Notes: generated by a model from the letters alone, not told the origin. A stretch of 64,000 nucleotides of DNA from Clostridia bacterium (GCA_017453255.1 JAFTKN010000010.1:152458-216457); one strand, 5' to 3'. Counted from the stretch's first letter, positions 43,239 to 53,238 are shown. Numbers and translations: made by a program.

Positions 43239-45662
43239 ATGAACGAAAATTTTTCTAAAGAATCTGTGAAAGAGGCACTTGAGCTTAAACTTTCCAGATA
43301 TTTTGGTGTAAATCCAGAGGATGCTAATATTGATCAAATTTACAAGGCTACAATCCTTACTGTAAAGGATATTTTGACACAAAAACGTTCTTCGTTTAAG
43401 CATAAGGTAAAGAAGGCAAAAGCAAAAAAAATATATTACCTTTGTATGGAATTTCTGATCGGAAGATCCTTGAGAAATAATTTAAGAAATTTGGGAATAG
43501 CTGATGATTATGAAAGCGTTCTTAAGGATTTTGGTTTTAATATAGATGATGTTTATGAGATGGAGCCAGATCCAGGTCTTGGAAATGGAGGCTTAGGACG
43601 TCTTGCTGCGTGTTTTATGGACTCCCTTACATCATTAAATTATCCAGGTGATGGTTTTTCTATTCTTTATGAATATGGTCTGTTTAAACAGAAAATTATT
43701 GATGGAAATCAGGTTGAATTACCTGATACATGGCTTCCTGGTGGTGAGTCATGGTTGGTTCCAAGAACAGATAAAAAATTCACCGTGCGTTTTGGTGGAC
43801 ACATAAAAGAAGAGTGGGAGAATGACAAGCTTGTAATAAAATATGAGAATTATGAAGAGGTTGAAGCTGTACCTTATGATATGATGATTTCTGGTGCAGA
43901 TAGCGCTGTTAACAGACTTCGTCTTTGGAAGGCTCATGATGTTACAAACTTTAATATGAGTTTGTTTTCTCAAGGTCAGTATGTAAAAGCAATACAACAA
44001 ACAACTAATGCCGAGGTTATTTCTAAGGTGTTATATCCTTCTGATGAACATACAGAAGGTAAGCTTTTGAGATTAAGTCAACAGTATTTTTTGGTTTCTG
44101 CTTCGCTTCAAAGCATTATTAGCGATCACATTGCAGCATACGGATCTCTTGCTGAATTTGCAGACAAGGTAGCTATTCATATTAATGATACTCATCCAGC
44201 ATTATGTGTTCCTGAATTAATGCGTATTCTTATGGATGTATATAATTACACTTGGGATGATGCATGGTATGTTGTTACTAAAACCGTTTCTTATACAAAT
44301 CATACCGTTATGCCAGAAGCACTTGAGTGTTGGAATGAAGACTTATTTAGCTTCAAGCTTCCAAGAATTCATTCAATAGTAAAAGAAATCAATAGAAGAC
44401 TTTGTGAGGATCTTTGGAAAGCGTATCCTGGCGATTGGGATCGAATTTCAAAGATGGCGATAATTGCATATTCACAAGTAAGAATGGCGAATCTTAGCGT
44501 AGTAGCCTCTCATACTGTTAATGGTGTATCTGAGCTACATTCAAATATCTTAAAAAAGACAGTTTTTCACGATTTCTACAAGCAAGCTCCAGAAAAGTTT
44601 ACCAATGTAACTAATGGTATTGCTCATAGACGTTGGCTATGTTACTCAAATCCTGAGTTGTCCAATTTGATTACAGATTGTATTGGAGATGGGTTTAAGA
44701 CGAATCCTAGCGAGCTTGAAAATCTCATGAAATATGTAGGGGATGATGCTGTAACAAAGCGTCTTCATGAAATTAAAGAGAGTAATAAACTAAAGCTTTC
44801 TAAGTATGTATTTAATAAAACTGGTTATTCTTTGGATACGGAATCAATTTTTGATGTTCAAGTTAAGAGAATGCACGAATATAAGAGACAATTATTAAAT
44901 GCTCTAAAGATTATCTGCTATTATGTTGATATAGAAGAGCATCCTGAACGCGAATTTATAAAGAGAACATTTATATTTGGTGGTAAAGCAGCCCCTGGAT
45001 ATTATATGGCAAAAGACATCATAAAGCTGATTTGGAATTTAGGTGAAGAAATTCGTAAAAATCCAAAGGTTAAGGATAAATTGTCAGTTGTATATCTTGA
45101 GGATTATAACGTTAGTACTGCGGAGGTTTTGATGCCTGCTTCAGAAATTAGTGAACAGATTTCACTTGCGGGCAAGGAGGCAAGTGGTACAGGTTGTATG
45201 AAGTTTATGATGAATGGTGCTCTTACGATTGGTACTCTTGATGGTGCCAACGTTGAAATGAAAGATGCGGTTGGAGACGATAATATTTTCATTTTCGGTT
45301 TAACTGCAAAGGAAGTTGATGAACTATGGGAAAAGGGTTATCGTTCAATTGACTATTATACTAATAGTACTCGTATCAAGAAGGCTGTAGATCGCTTAAA
45401 TAAAGGATTTAACGGCGTTTCGTTTGCTAATTTAGCAAATTATTTAATTGGTGGCTTTGGTGGAGTTGCCGATCCTTATATGTGCTTGGCAGATTTCGAC
45501 TCATACTATATTAAATCTGAAGAGATCGTTAAAGCATACAAAAACAGAGATCTTTGGGGAAAAATGTCATTGATTAATATCGCAAAATCAGGATTTTTTG
45601 CTGCAGATAGAAGCATAAAAGATTATTCTGATAAAATCTGGAATTTGAAGAGCGTCAAATAA
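43239..45662 (+). CDS. glgP: Glycogen phosphorylase, GT35
   Basis: Releases glucose-1-phosphate from glycogen or maltodextrin using PLP. The 807 residues match the family. GNGGLGRLAACFMDS near 112, INDTHPALCVPEL near 313, FGGKAAPGY near 578 and the PLP site SGTGCMKFMMNGALTIGT with the Schiff-base Lys at about 655 are seen; the usual GTGNMK is GTGCMK here. AAAGGAG precedes ATG 43239. Part of the glycogen cluster, after two hairpins that may set its level separately from synthesis genes. Confidence 0.96.
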   Translation: MNENFSKESVKEALELKLSRYFGVNPEDANIDQIYKATILTVKDILTQKRSSFKHKVKKAKAKKIYYLCMEFLIGRSLRNNLRNLGIADDYESVLKDFGFNIDDVYEMEPDPGLGNGGLGRLAACFMDSLTSLNYPGDGFSILYEYGLFKQKIIDGNQVELPDTWLPGGESWLVPRTDKKFTVRFGGHIKEEWENDKLVIKYENYEEVEAVPYDMMISGADSAVNRLRLWKAHDVTNFNMSLFSQGQYVKAIQQTTNAEVISKVLYPSDEHTEGKLLRLSQQYFLVSASLQSIISDHIAAYGSLAEFADKVAIHINDTHPALCVPELMRILMDVYNYTWDDAWYVVTKTVSYTNHTVMPEALECWNEDLFSFKLPRIHSIVKEINRRLCEDLWKAYPGDWDRISKMAIIAYSQVRMANLSVVASHTVNGVSELHSNILKKTVFHDFYKQAPEKFTNVTNGIAHRRWLCYSNPELSNLITDCIGDGFKTNPSELENLMKYVGDDAVTKRLHEIKESNKLKLSKYVFNKTGYSLDTESIFDVQVKRMHEYKRQLLNALKIICYYVDIEEHPEREFIKRTFIFGGKAAPGYYMAKDIIKLIWNLGEEIRKNPKVKDKLSVVYLEDYNVSTAEVLMPASEISEQISLAGKEASGTGCMKFMMNGALTIGTLDGANVEMKDAVGDDNIFIFGLTAKEVDELWEKGYRSIDYYTNSTRIKKAVDRLNKGFNGVSFANLANYLIGGFGGVADPYMCLADFDSYYIKSEEIVKAYKNRDLWGKMSLINIAKSGFFAADRSIKDYSDKIWNLKSVK

Positions 45663-45665
45663 CAA

Positions 45666-47558
45666 ATGAAATTTTTTGAGCAAAAATATGTCGAGAACAG
45701 GACCAGTTCGTGCTCAAACTGTTCCTTCTTGCAGAATGACGTAGTTAGATTTGAAATTAAAGTTCCAAGAAAACTTGCAACAACTGAAGTTTATTTGCAT
45801 TTGTTTGGTGAGGGAATCGAAAACAAGTATAGAAAAAAGATAAAGCTTTTATGGACTTCGATATTTAATGAATACGATGTATATTCATGTGTAATTAAAA
45901 TGTCTGAAATTGGGACTGGTTTATATTATTATAAGTATGAATTAGTTTCTATTGAGGTTCTTCATTTAGGTGAAGGGAATGCAATTGGAGAACTTGAAAT
46001 AGTAGAGCCTTATGCCGATAAAAGCATCCAATTGATGATTTATAATCAAGATAATTGTAACGCACAATGGTCGTTTGGTGGTATAATGTATCAAATCTTC
46101 GTTGATCGCTTCAAAAAAGGGGGAAATTGCGATCCAAAGGAATATGCCGTTATTAACAATGACTGGTATAATGGAATTCCTCAATTTGCAAATAAACCAG
46201 GCGGTTACGTGGAAAATAATATGTTTTTCGGTGGCGATTTATACGGCGTTATTGAAAAACTTGATTATCTGAAAGAATTAGGTGTCACTTGCATTTATCT
46301 TTGTCCTATTTTTGAAGCGTATTCTAATCATAAATATGATACGTCAGATTATATGACTATAGATTCTATGTTTGGTTCAGAAAAAGCTTTCGATCTTTTG
46401 TTGAAAGAAATCAAAAAACGAAACATGCACATAATTTTAGATGGTGTTTTTAATCATACTGGTGCAGATAGTATTTATTTTAATCGAGACAACAGATACG
46501 ATTCAGTAGGAGCATATCAGTCTAAAGAATCTAAATATTATGAATGGTATAATTTTAAAAGTTATCCGACAGAATATGAGTGTTGGTGGAACGTTAAGAT
46601 TTTGCCAAGAGTAAATAGCGAATGTCAAAGCTATCAAAACTTTATAACTGGTGATGGTGGAGTTGTTGAAAAATGGGCAAAAAAGGGTATAGATGGTTTT
46701 AGGCTTGATGTTGCAGATGAATTGAGCGATGAATTTTTAAAGAAATTCAACAAGAAATTAAAATCAATAAATCCAAAAGGAATCATATATGGTGAAGTTT
46801 GGGAAGATGCATCTAACAAAATTGCTTATGGTAAAAGAAAAAAGTATTTTCAGGGAAACGAGCTTGATTCAGTTATGAATTATCCCTTGAGAACTGCCAT
46901 TATAAATTACATTAAAAATGGCGATTTTCAAGGCTTCTATGATACGTGTAAAATGCTATATACTCACTATCCTGAATATAATGCTAATTTGCTAATGAAT
47001 TCTTTGGGAACGCACGATACTGAGAGAATTTTAACAGTTTTAGGTGGTGATGATGGCTCTCAACTTACAAACAAGGAGCTTTCCATCAAGAAAATGACAC
47101 CTGAGCAACGTGAAAATGCTAAAATTTTATTAAAATTAGCAACTGCCGTTCTTTATACCATGCCTGGAATTCCTTGCATTTACTATGGTGATGAGGTTGG
47201 AATGGAGGGCTATAGAGATCCTTTCAACAGAATGCCGTATCCGTGGGGCAAGGAAGATGTAGAATTATTAAATTTCTATAAGTTGATTGGAGATATTAGA
47301 ACCAAAGAAAATGTATATCGTGACGGAGCCTTTAAAATCGTATCTGGAAATGATAAATATTTAATTTTTGCTAGATATAATTACGAACAATGCATTTTTA
47401 CAATCATAAATCGTAGCCATGATGCGTTAGAAATTAAAAGTAATTTAGAGATGTTTGATATCTTTACAAATAAAAACTCTAATAGGGTTTCACCTCATAG
47501 CTTTATGTTATTAAAATCAAAAAAATATACAGAAGATATTTCGGTTGATTTAATTTAA
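45666..47558 (+). CDS. GH13 alpha-glucan hydrolase (neopullulanase/maltogenic type)
   Basis: Cytoplasmic alpha-amylase family enzyme, 630 residues. An N-terminal beta domain of about 1-130 (CBM34-like), then the barrel: YLCPIFEAYSNHKYDTSDY near 217, DGVFNHTG near 259, nucleophile in GFRLDVADE near 346, acid Glu in GEVWEDA near 377, and GTHDTER near 446. The domain order and length fit neopullulanase, cyclomaltodextrinase or maltogenic amylase. No signal peptide. It starts four bases after glgP with no visible ribosome site. It likely trims maltodextrins or branched glycogen ends alongside GlgP. The exact linkage specificity is not settled. Confidence 0.9.
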   Translation: MKFFEQKYVENRTSSCSNCSFLQNDVVRFEIKVPRKLATTEVYLHLFGEGIENKYRKKIKLLWTSIFNEYDVYSCVIKMSEIGTGLYYYKYELVSIEVLHLGEGNAIGELEIVEPYADKSIQLMIYNQDNCNAQWSFGGIMYQIFVDRFKKGGNCDPKEYAVINNDWYNGIPQFANKPGGYVENNMFFGGDLYGVIEKLDYLKELGVTCIYLCPIFEAYSNHKYDTSDYMTIDSMFGSEKAFDLLLKEIKKRNMHIILDGVFNHTGADSIYFNRDNRYDSVGAYQSKESKYYEWYNFKSYPTEYECWWNVKILPRVNSECQSYQNFITGDGGVVEKWAKKGIDGFRLDVADELSDEFLKKFNKKLKSINPKGIIYGEVWEDASNKIAYGKRKKYFQGNELDSVMNYPLRTAIINYIKNGDFQGFYDTCKMLYTHYPEYNANLLMNSLGTHDTERILTVLGGDDGSQLTNKELSIKKMTPEQRENAKILLKLATAVLYTMPGIPCIYYGDEVGMEGYRDPFNRMPYPWGKEDVELLNFYKLIGDIRTKENVYRDGAFKIVSGNDKYLIFARYNYEQCIFTIINRSHDALEIKSNLEMFDIFTNKNSNRVSPHSFMLLKSKKYTEDISVDLI

Positions 47559-47564
47559 TTAAAT

Positions 47565-47597
47565 AGGAGTGGATTAATTTATTACCACTCCTTTTTT
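47565..47597 (+). terminator. Terminator of the glycogen operon
   Basis: AGGAGTGG / CCACTCCT stem around a 12-base loop with a six-T tail, just after the GH13 stop. Confidence 0.8.
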
Positions 47598-47665
47598 ATT
47601 ACAACATTCGTATTTAGAAAATTTAGATAACAATAGTATATAAAATAAATAAATTAAAAAAAGTA

Positions 47666-47694
47666 TAGACAATTTTAAAAACACATGATATAAT
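47666..47694 (+). promoter_or_regulatory. Promoter of gltX-glnS
   Basis: TAGACA (47666-47671), 17 bases, TATAAT (47689-47694). Confidence 0.65.
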
Positions 47695-47724
47695 ATTTTA
47701 AACATTTCTTTTTTGAGGTATAAT

Positions 47725-49410
47725 ATGGATTATAATTATCTTGCTGAATTACTTTTTCCACAAATTATCGATTGTCCTTCGGACGTTGAGGCAAAATATC
47801 CTCCACGACAGCTTCCCGAGGGGGCAAAGGTAACAAGATTCGCACCAAGCCCAACTGGTTTTGTGCATTTTGGTGGACTTTTTCCATCAACTGTTGGAGA
47901 GAGATTGGCTCACCAATCAGGTGGAGTATTTTATCTTAGAATTGAGGATACCGATGCAAAACGCGAAGTAGAAGGTGCTGCAGAGGGACTGATTAAAACG
48001 CTTGCAAAATATGGTATTCACTTTGATGAGGGTGCTGTTCTTGATGATAGTGGGAAAATCAGTGATAAGGGTGCTTATGGTCCTTATAAGCAAAGTCTTC
48101 GTGGGCATATTTATCAGGTGTATGCAAAGCAACTTGTTCGTGAGGGAAAAGCATATCCATGCTTTACCACAGAGGAGGAGCTTGACGAGCTCCAAGCGAT
48201 TAACAAAAAGGAAGAAATTAAAAACACCGACTGGCAAGCTGAAGCAGAGGCAAAACGTGCTGCAATGTTGGCAGGACGTATCTTTACCATTGAAGAGGTA
48301 GAGGAGCATTTAAAAGCAGGACATCCTTTTGTGCTTAGAATTCTTGCAAATGGTGATTCAGAGAGGAAAATTAAGTTTACCGATCTTGTAAAAGGTGCGC
48401 TTGAAATACCTGAAAACGACGAGGATTTTGTTCTTTTAAAGTCTGATGGTATTCCAACCTATCACTTTGCACACGCAATAGATGACCATTTAATGGGCAC
48501 AACTCATGTTATACGTGGTGAGGAATGGTTACCAAGCCTTGCGAAGCATATACAGCTTTTTTCTTATCTTGGCTTTAAGCTTCCAAAATATATGCATATA
48601 GCGCAAATAATGCGTATTGATGAGAATGGCAATAAGAAAAAGCTTTCAAAGCGTGACATGGGCGCTAATATGGACGACTATACTTCAATGGGTTACTGTC
48701 CCGAGGCAGTTTGTGAATATGTTATGACACTCCTAAATTCAAACTACGAGGAATGGCATATGCAAAATGCGGACAAGCCATATACAAGTTTTCCATTCAA
48801 TATTAAAAAAATGTCAATTTCTGGTTGCCTTTTCGATTTTGCAAAATTAAATGATGTTTCAAAAAATGTTATTTCAAGAATGACAGCGGATGAGGTTTAT
48901 GAGCTTTCAAGTAATTGGGCGAAGGAATTTGATCCTGAGTTGTATAATCAGATTTCTAAGAATCCTGAATATACAAAGTCTATTTTTGCTATTGGCAGAG
49001 GTGGAAAAAAGCCAAGAAAAGATCTTTCTGTGTGGAAGGATGTAAGGGAATACGTTGATTTCTTTTTTGATGATCTTTTTGAGATAAAAGACAATTATCC
49101 TGAAAATTTCTCTAGAACAGATATAAAGCTTACCCTTGAAGAATTTGCAAAGGAATTTGATATTAACGATGATTCAAATACTTGGTTTGAAAAAATCAAG
49201 GATATTGCAGATATGCTTGGTTTTGCATCCGATATGAAGGCATATAAACAGAATCCAGAATCTTATAAAGGTAACGTATCCGATATTAGTATGTTTATTA
49301 GGCTTGCAGTAACAGGTAAACTAAATTCACCTGATATGTACAGCGTAATGCAAATTTTAGGATACGATAGAGTTATAAATCGAGTAAATGAAATGATAAA
49401 GGTGTTATAA
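47725..49410 (+). CDS. gltX: Glutamyl-tRNA synthetase
   Basis: Class I synthetase charging tRNA-Glu, 561 residues, longer than the usual 480 or so. RFAPSPTGFVHFGGL near residue 38 is the HIGH-equivalent region, here HFGG instead of HIGG; KKLSKRD near 307 is the KMSKS loop; RIEDTD and the VIRGEEWLPSL adenylate region are clear. A charged insertion lies near 160-190. The start ATG 47725 has a GAGGT site; TTG 47713 would place the site inside the gene. glnS follows two bases after the stop, so one operon supplies both Glu- and Gln-tRNA. That tRNA-Glu rather than tRNA-Gln is charged is inferred from family likeness. Confidence 0.93.
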   Translation: MDYNYLAELLFPQIIDCPSDVEAKYPPRQLPEGAKVTRFAPSPTGFVHFGGLFPSTVGERLAHQSGGVFYLRIEDTDAKREVEGAAEGLIKTLAKYGIHFDEGAVLDDSGKISDKGAYGPYKQSLRGHIYQVYAKQLVREGKAYPCFTTEEELDELQAINKKEEIKNTDWQAEAEAKRAAMLAGRIFTIEEVEEHLKAGHPFVLRILANGDSERKIKFTDLVKGALEIPENDEDFVLLKSDGIPTYHFAHAIDDHLMGTTHVIRGEEWLPSLAKHIQLFSYLGFKLPKYMHIAQIMRIDENGNKKKLSKRDMGANMDDYTSMGYCPEAVCEYVMTLLNSNYEEWHMQNADKPYTSFPFNIKKMSISGCLFDFAKLNDVSKNVISRMTADEVYELSSNWAKEFDPELYNQISKNPEYTKSIFAIGRGGKKPRKDLSVWKDVREYVDFFFDDLFEIKDNYPENFSRTDIKLTLEEFAKEFDINDDSNTWFEKIKDIADMLGFASDMKAYKQNPESYKGNVSDISMFIRLAVTGKLNSPDMYSVMQILGYDRVINRVNEMIKVL

Positions 49411-49412
49411 CA

Positions 49413-51065
49413 ATGGAAGAAATGAATTCAAATTTTATACATGATATTATAGATGAGGATTTAGCTAACGGCTTTTCTAGGAAAATTCATACACGTTTTC
49501 CACCAGAGCCAAATGGTTATCTTCATATTGGTAGTGCTAAAGCTATTTGGATTAACTCACAAACCGCGAAAAAATATGGTGGCGAGTTCAATCTTAGATA
49601 CGATGATACCAATCCATCGAAGGAAGACACAGAATATGTTGAAAGTATTCTTGAGGATCTAACTTGGCTTGGTGCAACTCCAACGGGTGGTATTTATTAT
49701 GGCTCTGATTATTTCGATAAGTGCTACGAATATGCTGTAAAGCTTATCAAAAAAGGCAAGGCATACGTTTGTGACCTTTCAGCAGACGAGATGAAGGAAT
49801 ATAGAGGCACACTCACCGAGCCTGGTAAGAATAGCCCATATAGAGATAGAACTATTGAGGAAAACCTTGATTTATTCGAAAGAATGAAGAACGGTGAATT
49901 TCCTGATGGTGCAAAGACTTTAAGAGCAAAAATTGATATGGCGTCTCCTAACATCAATATGAGAGACCCTGCAATTTATAGAATTTTAAGAGCCCACCAC
50001 CATCGTCAAGGTGATAAATGGTGTATTTATCCACTCTACGACTATGCACACCCAATTCAAGATGCTATTGAGGGCATTACACATTCACTTTGTTCACTAG
50101 AATTCGAAAATCATCGTCCTCTTTATGAGTGGGTGGTTGACAATATTGGTTTTGAAAACAAGCCAAAACAAAGAGAATTTGCACGTCTTAACGTTACTTA
50201 CACAGTAATGAGTAAAAGATACCTAAGATATCTTGTAGAAAACAATATGGTTGATGGTTGGGACGACCCAAGAATGCCAACTCTTTGTGGTCTACGCAGA
50301 CGTGGCTATACTCCTACATCAATTATTGACTTTGTTAGCCGTGCAGGTGTTGCAAAGGCTTATAGTATCGTTGATATTGAGCTACTCGAGCATTGTATTA
50401 GAGAAGAGCTTAATATGACTGCACAAAGAAGAATTTGTGTAGCTAATCCAATAAAGCTTGTTATTACTAACTACGACGAAAACAAGGTTGAATATTTCCC
50501 AGTTTCAAATAATCCTAACGATCCAGAGTCTGGCACAAGAAATCTTGCATTTACTCGTGAGATTTATATTGATAAAAGCGACTTTGAGGAGGTTCCACCA
50601 CCTAAGTTCTTCCGTCTAAAGCCAGATGGCGAGGTTCGTTTAATGGGTGCTTACATTGTTAAATGTAATGAGATAGTAAAGGACGAAAATGGTGAAATTG
50701 TTGAGATTAGATGTACAGCAGATCTTGAAACTGGCAATGGTATGCCAGCTGATGGACGTAAGATTAAGGGCACAATCCACTGGTTAAGCAGTGAAAATGC
50801 TCAAAAAACAACTCTTATGCTTTACGATAAGCTCTTTACAATCGACAATCTTGGCGATATGCCAGAAGGCAAGACATATAATGACTATCTAAATCCAGAC
50901 TCTCTACAAAAGGTTGAAAATGCACTTATTGAAAAGTGCCTTGACGAGGCAGAGGCTGGCGAGAAGTTCCAATTTGTAAGAAACGGCTATTATTGCAAGG
51001 ATACAAAATATCCTAACACATATAACCGTATAGTTGGACTAAAAGATAGCTATCCAAAGAAATAA
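49413..51065 (+). CDS. glnS: Glutaminyl-tRNA synthetase
   Basis: Charges tRNA-Gln directly. Most Bacillota lack this enzyme and use the GatCAB transamidation path; a GlnRS here is a later acquisition seen in part of the Clostridia (family knowledge). Of 550 residues: RFPPEPNGYLHIGSAKAIW near 28 with the HIGH element, NLRYDDTNPSKED near 64, VMSKRYLRYLV near 267 as KMSKS loop, DDPRMPTLCGLRRRGYTP near 285, and a two-part beta-barrel anticodon domain after about 340. The gene is two bases downstream of gltX with weak spacing, so coupled. Terminated at 51071. Confidence 0.95.
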   Translation: MEEMNSNFIHDIIDEDLANGFSRKIHTRFPPEPNGYLHIGSAKAIWINSQTAKKYGGEFNLRYDDTNPSKEDTEYVESILEDLTWLGATPTGGIYYGSDYFDKCYEYAVKLIKKGKAYVCDLSADEMKEYRGTLTEPGKNSPYRDRTIEENLDLFERMKNGEFPDGAKTLRAKIDMASPNINMRDPAIYRILRAHHHRQGDKWCIYPLYDYAHPIQDAIEGITHSLCSLEFENHRPLYEWVVDNIGFENKPKQREFARLNVTYTVMSKRYLRYLVENNMVDGWDDPRMPTLCGLRRRGYTPTSIIDFVSRAGVAKAYSIVDIELLEHCIREELNMTAQRRICVANPIKLVITNYDENKVEYFPVSNNPNDPESGTRNLAFTREIYIDKSDFEEVPPPKFFRLKPDGEVRLMGAYIVKCNEIVKDENGEIVEIRCTADLETGNGMPADGRKIKGTIHWLSSENAQKTTLMLYDKLFTIDNLGDMPEGKTYNDYLNPDSLQKVENALIEKCLDEAEAGEKFQFVRNGYYCKDTKYPNTYNRIVGLKDSYPKK

Positions 51066-51070
51066 GATTT

Positions 51071-51097
51071 AAGCGAGTGCTTCGGCACTCGTTTTTT
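51071..51097 (+). terminator. Terminator after glnS (GCGAGTGC family, copy 1)
   Basis: AGCGAGTGC / GCACTCG stem with a TTCG tetraloop and six T. The first of five terminators in this region with the same stem core. Confidence 0.9.
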
Positions 51098-51145
51098 ATA
51101 TGTAAAATTCAACTAAAATTAGAAAACTTCTCTCCAAATGAGTTA

Positions 51146-51173
51146 TTGTTTTGGTTCTGTAGTGTGATATAAT
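51146..51173 (+). promoter_or_regulatory. Probable promoter of the first XRE-TPR gene
   Basis: TATAAT (51168-51173) with a weak TTGTTT (51146-51151) at 16 bases. Confidence 0.5.
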
Positions 51174-51217
51174 AGAGATAGGATAAGCGCTGGTCCAATA
51201 AAAATTTGGAGGTCTTT

Positions 51218-52021
51218 ATGGTTAGACTAGGAGAAAAAATAAAACAATTAAGAAGGCAGAAAAATATTTCACAAGAAGTTTTGGCAAATCATTTAGGAGT
51301 ATCTTTTCAGGCAGTTTCTAAATGGGAAACGGAAGCAACTCAGCCTGATGTGATTATGATACCAGCGATAGCTTCATTCTTTGGTGTGTCAACTGATGAA
51401 TTATTCGATTTCAACATTTATGAAATAGAACAAAGAGTTGATAAAATCATTGATGAACACAGACTGTATTTAGATACTGATGTAAAGAAAAGTGAGCAAA
51501 TTATTCGTAACGGTTTAAAGAAATACCCCGGCAATGAAATATTGTTAAATTGCCTTATCAATATAATATCTGCAACCGAGCGAAGCGATGAAGCGATTGC
51601 TATTGCCAAGGTGTTAGTTGAAAGCACAAAATGTGATGTAATACGCATTGATGCTTGGAGAATTATGGCTGAAGCATATAAATCAAAGGACTACTATTCA
51701 TTAGCAAAGGAAGCAATTGAGCATATCCCTGAAATATATTTTTCCAATCTGTATGTGAAAGCATATCTATTAGAAGGAGAAGAGAAATTTGAAGCAGCTA
51801 TCAAAGAAGCTTCATTGTGCTTTGAACACTTGGTTTGGATGCTTGAAATTTTAGGAGAAATATATCTTGAAAATGGTGAGTCCGAAAAGGCGAAAATACA
51901 ATATACACAGGCTATTAATGTTTTGAAGGCTTTTGAAAACGATTTTGAAACAAGCTACACACATAGCAAGTACGATCCAGAAAAAATCAAAGCGCTTGAA
52001 AACAAACTGAATTCCATCTGA
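51218..52021 (+). CDS. XRE-family regulator with TPR-like C-terminal half (267 aa)
   Basis: Cytoplasmic DNA-binding protein. The N-terminal helix-turn-helix at about 5-60 (LGEKIKQLRRQKNISQEVLA and VSFQAVSKWETEATQPD) is classic XRE. The rest, from about 85, is helical with repeated motifs spaced about 34 residues, such as the one at EKFEAAIKEASLCFEHL and the one at GESEKAKIQYTQA, fitting tetratricopeptide repeats. HTH plus TPR is the layout of the RNPP peptide-responsive regulators (family knowledge), but I see no signal-peptide gene beside it. GGAGGT before ATG 51218 fixes the start. The next regulator follows 115 bases later. Confidence 0.82.
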   Translation: MVRLGEKIKQLRRQKNISQEVLANHLGVSFQAVSKWETEATQPDVIMIPAIASFFGVSTDELFDFNIYEIEQRVDKIIDEHRLYLDTDVKKSEQIIRNGLKKYPGNEILLNCLINIISATERSDEAIAIAKVLVESTKCDVIRIDAWRIMAEAYKSKDYYSLAKEAIEHIPEIYFSNLYVKAYLLEGEEKFEAAIKEASLCFEHLVWMLEILGEIYLENGESEKAKIQYTQAINVLKAFENDFETSYTHSKYDPEKIKALENKLNSI

Positions 52022-52061
52022 ATTCACGCAATAGTTGAAAAAAACTCTCGTTATGTGTTGT

Positions 52062-52090
52062 TGCGTTGTTGTAAAATCTCTGCTATAATC
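52062..52090 (+). promoter_or_regulatory. Probable promoter of the second XRE-TPR gene
   Basis: TATAAT (52085-52090) with TTGCGT (52062-52067) 17 bases before it. There is no hairpin between this promoter and the preceding gene. Confidence 0.5.
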
Positions 52091-52136
52091 AAATTGTAAA
52101 CAGATCTGAATACAATTTTTTTACAAGGAGAATTTT

Positions 52137-53228
52137 ATGAGATTAAGTATTGGTGAAAATATAAAGAAATTACGCAGAGAAAGAGATGTTACGCAAGAGC
52201 AGCTTGCAGAAATATTCAATGTTTCTTGTCAAACAATTTCTCGTTGGGAAACGGATTCAAGCTATCCAGATATTGAGATGCTACCTGTTATTGCAAACTT
52301 CTTTAATATAACCGTTGATAAGCTTATGGGAATGGATGAAAAAACTGAAGCCGAAATTGTAGAAAAATATTTATCCGATTTTCAAATAGCTATCAGCAAT
52401 GGTTTGGTGTATGAATGTGTGCGTATTGCTCGTGAGGGAGTAAAAGAATTTCCTAATAATTATGAGCTTTTAAATAAACTTATGTATGCACTTTTTATAA
52501 CTTGTTCAGACGATGCTGATATACCAGAATGGAAAGAAAATATGCAAAAATATGATTCCGAGATTGTTTCACTTGGTGAGCGCATTATAAAATATTGTCC
52601 CGACCAAAGCATAAGATTGGAGGCCACAAGTAGGCTTGCTTTTCAGCATTGTGAAATGGGAAGAAAGGATATAGGCAGAAAAATATATGAAACTCTGCCA
52701 TCCGAGGAATATACGAAAGAAAATCAAATGTGGTGGGCATTAAACGATGATGAAAAATTGCCTTTTATAAGAAATAACCTAAACAGGTCAGCTAGAAATT
52801 TATCGTATGAAATGTGGCATTTAGCAAGTGGTAAATATCTATCAGACGAAGATTCAATCAAGGTGTTTGAAAAATTGATTGAATTAGATAGTTTGATTTA
52901 TGACGGAAAACATTCAATCGAGAATTGGTTTGACGAAGGTGCTCTTGTTGATATGGCTGAAATATATGCAAGACTTGGAAATACAGAAAAAGCTATTGAA
53001 ATATTGAAAACAACTGCAAAATGGGCTATTGATTTCGATAATAGAGCCGAAAGTGGTTTTTGTGAAAGCTTATTGTTAGGTCGGAGAGAATGGGAAAGGA
53101 CCAATTATGAAACTGCCGACTCAAGACCATCACGAATAAAAATGCGTGATCTTTGGCTTTCAGCTAAAGGTTTTGACTGCATAAGAGAAACAAAAGAATT
53201 TAGAGAAATTATAGATTCTTTAAATTAA
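52137..53228 (+). CDS. XRE-family regulator with helical-repeat C-terminal half (363 aa)
   Basis: Second of three related XRE regulators. The HTH is at about 4-60 (IGENIKKLRRERDVTQEQLA and VSCQTISRWETDSSYPD) and the remaining 300 residues are helical with TPR-like pairs, clearest near 325 (ARLGNTEKAIEILKTTAKW). ACAAGGAG precedes ATG 52137. It is longer than its upstream neighbour and related to the third copy at 56.8 kb by the HTH and by the pattern of the C-terminal repeats. The end is closed by a long terminator of the shared stem family. Confidence 0.82.
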   Translation: MRLSIGENIKKLRRERDVTQEQLAEIFNVSCQTISRWETDSSYPDIEMLPVIANFFNITVDKLMGMDEKTEAEIVEKYLSDFQIAISNGLVYECVRIAREGVKEFPNNYELLNKLMYALFITCSDDADIPEWKENMQKYDSEIVSLGERIIKYCPDQSIRLEATSRLAFQHCEMGRKDIGRKIYETLPSEEYTKENQMWWALNDDEKLPFIRNNLNRSARNLSYEMWHLASGKYLSDEDSIKVFEKLIELDSLIYDGKHSIENWFDEGALVDMAEIYARLGNTEKAIEILKTTAKWAIDFDNRAESGFCESLLLGRREWERTNYETADSRPSRIKMRDLWLSAKGFDCIRETKEFREIIDSLN

Positions 53229-53238
53229 TACCTCCTTT

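Noticed and set aside
47917..48309. A 130-codon frame on the minus strand inside gltX
   Set aside because: Antisense to conserved synthetase motifs; no start signal.
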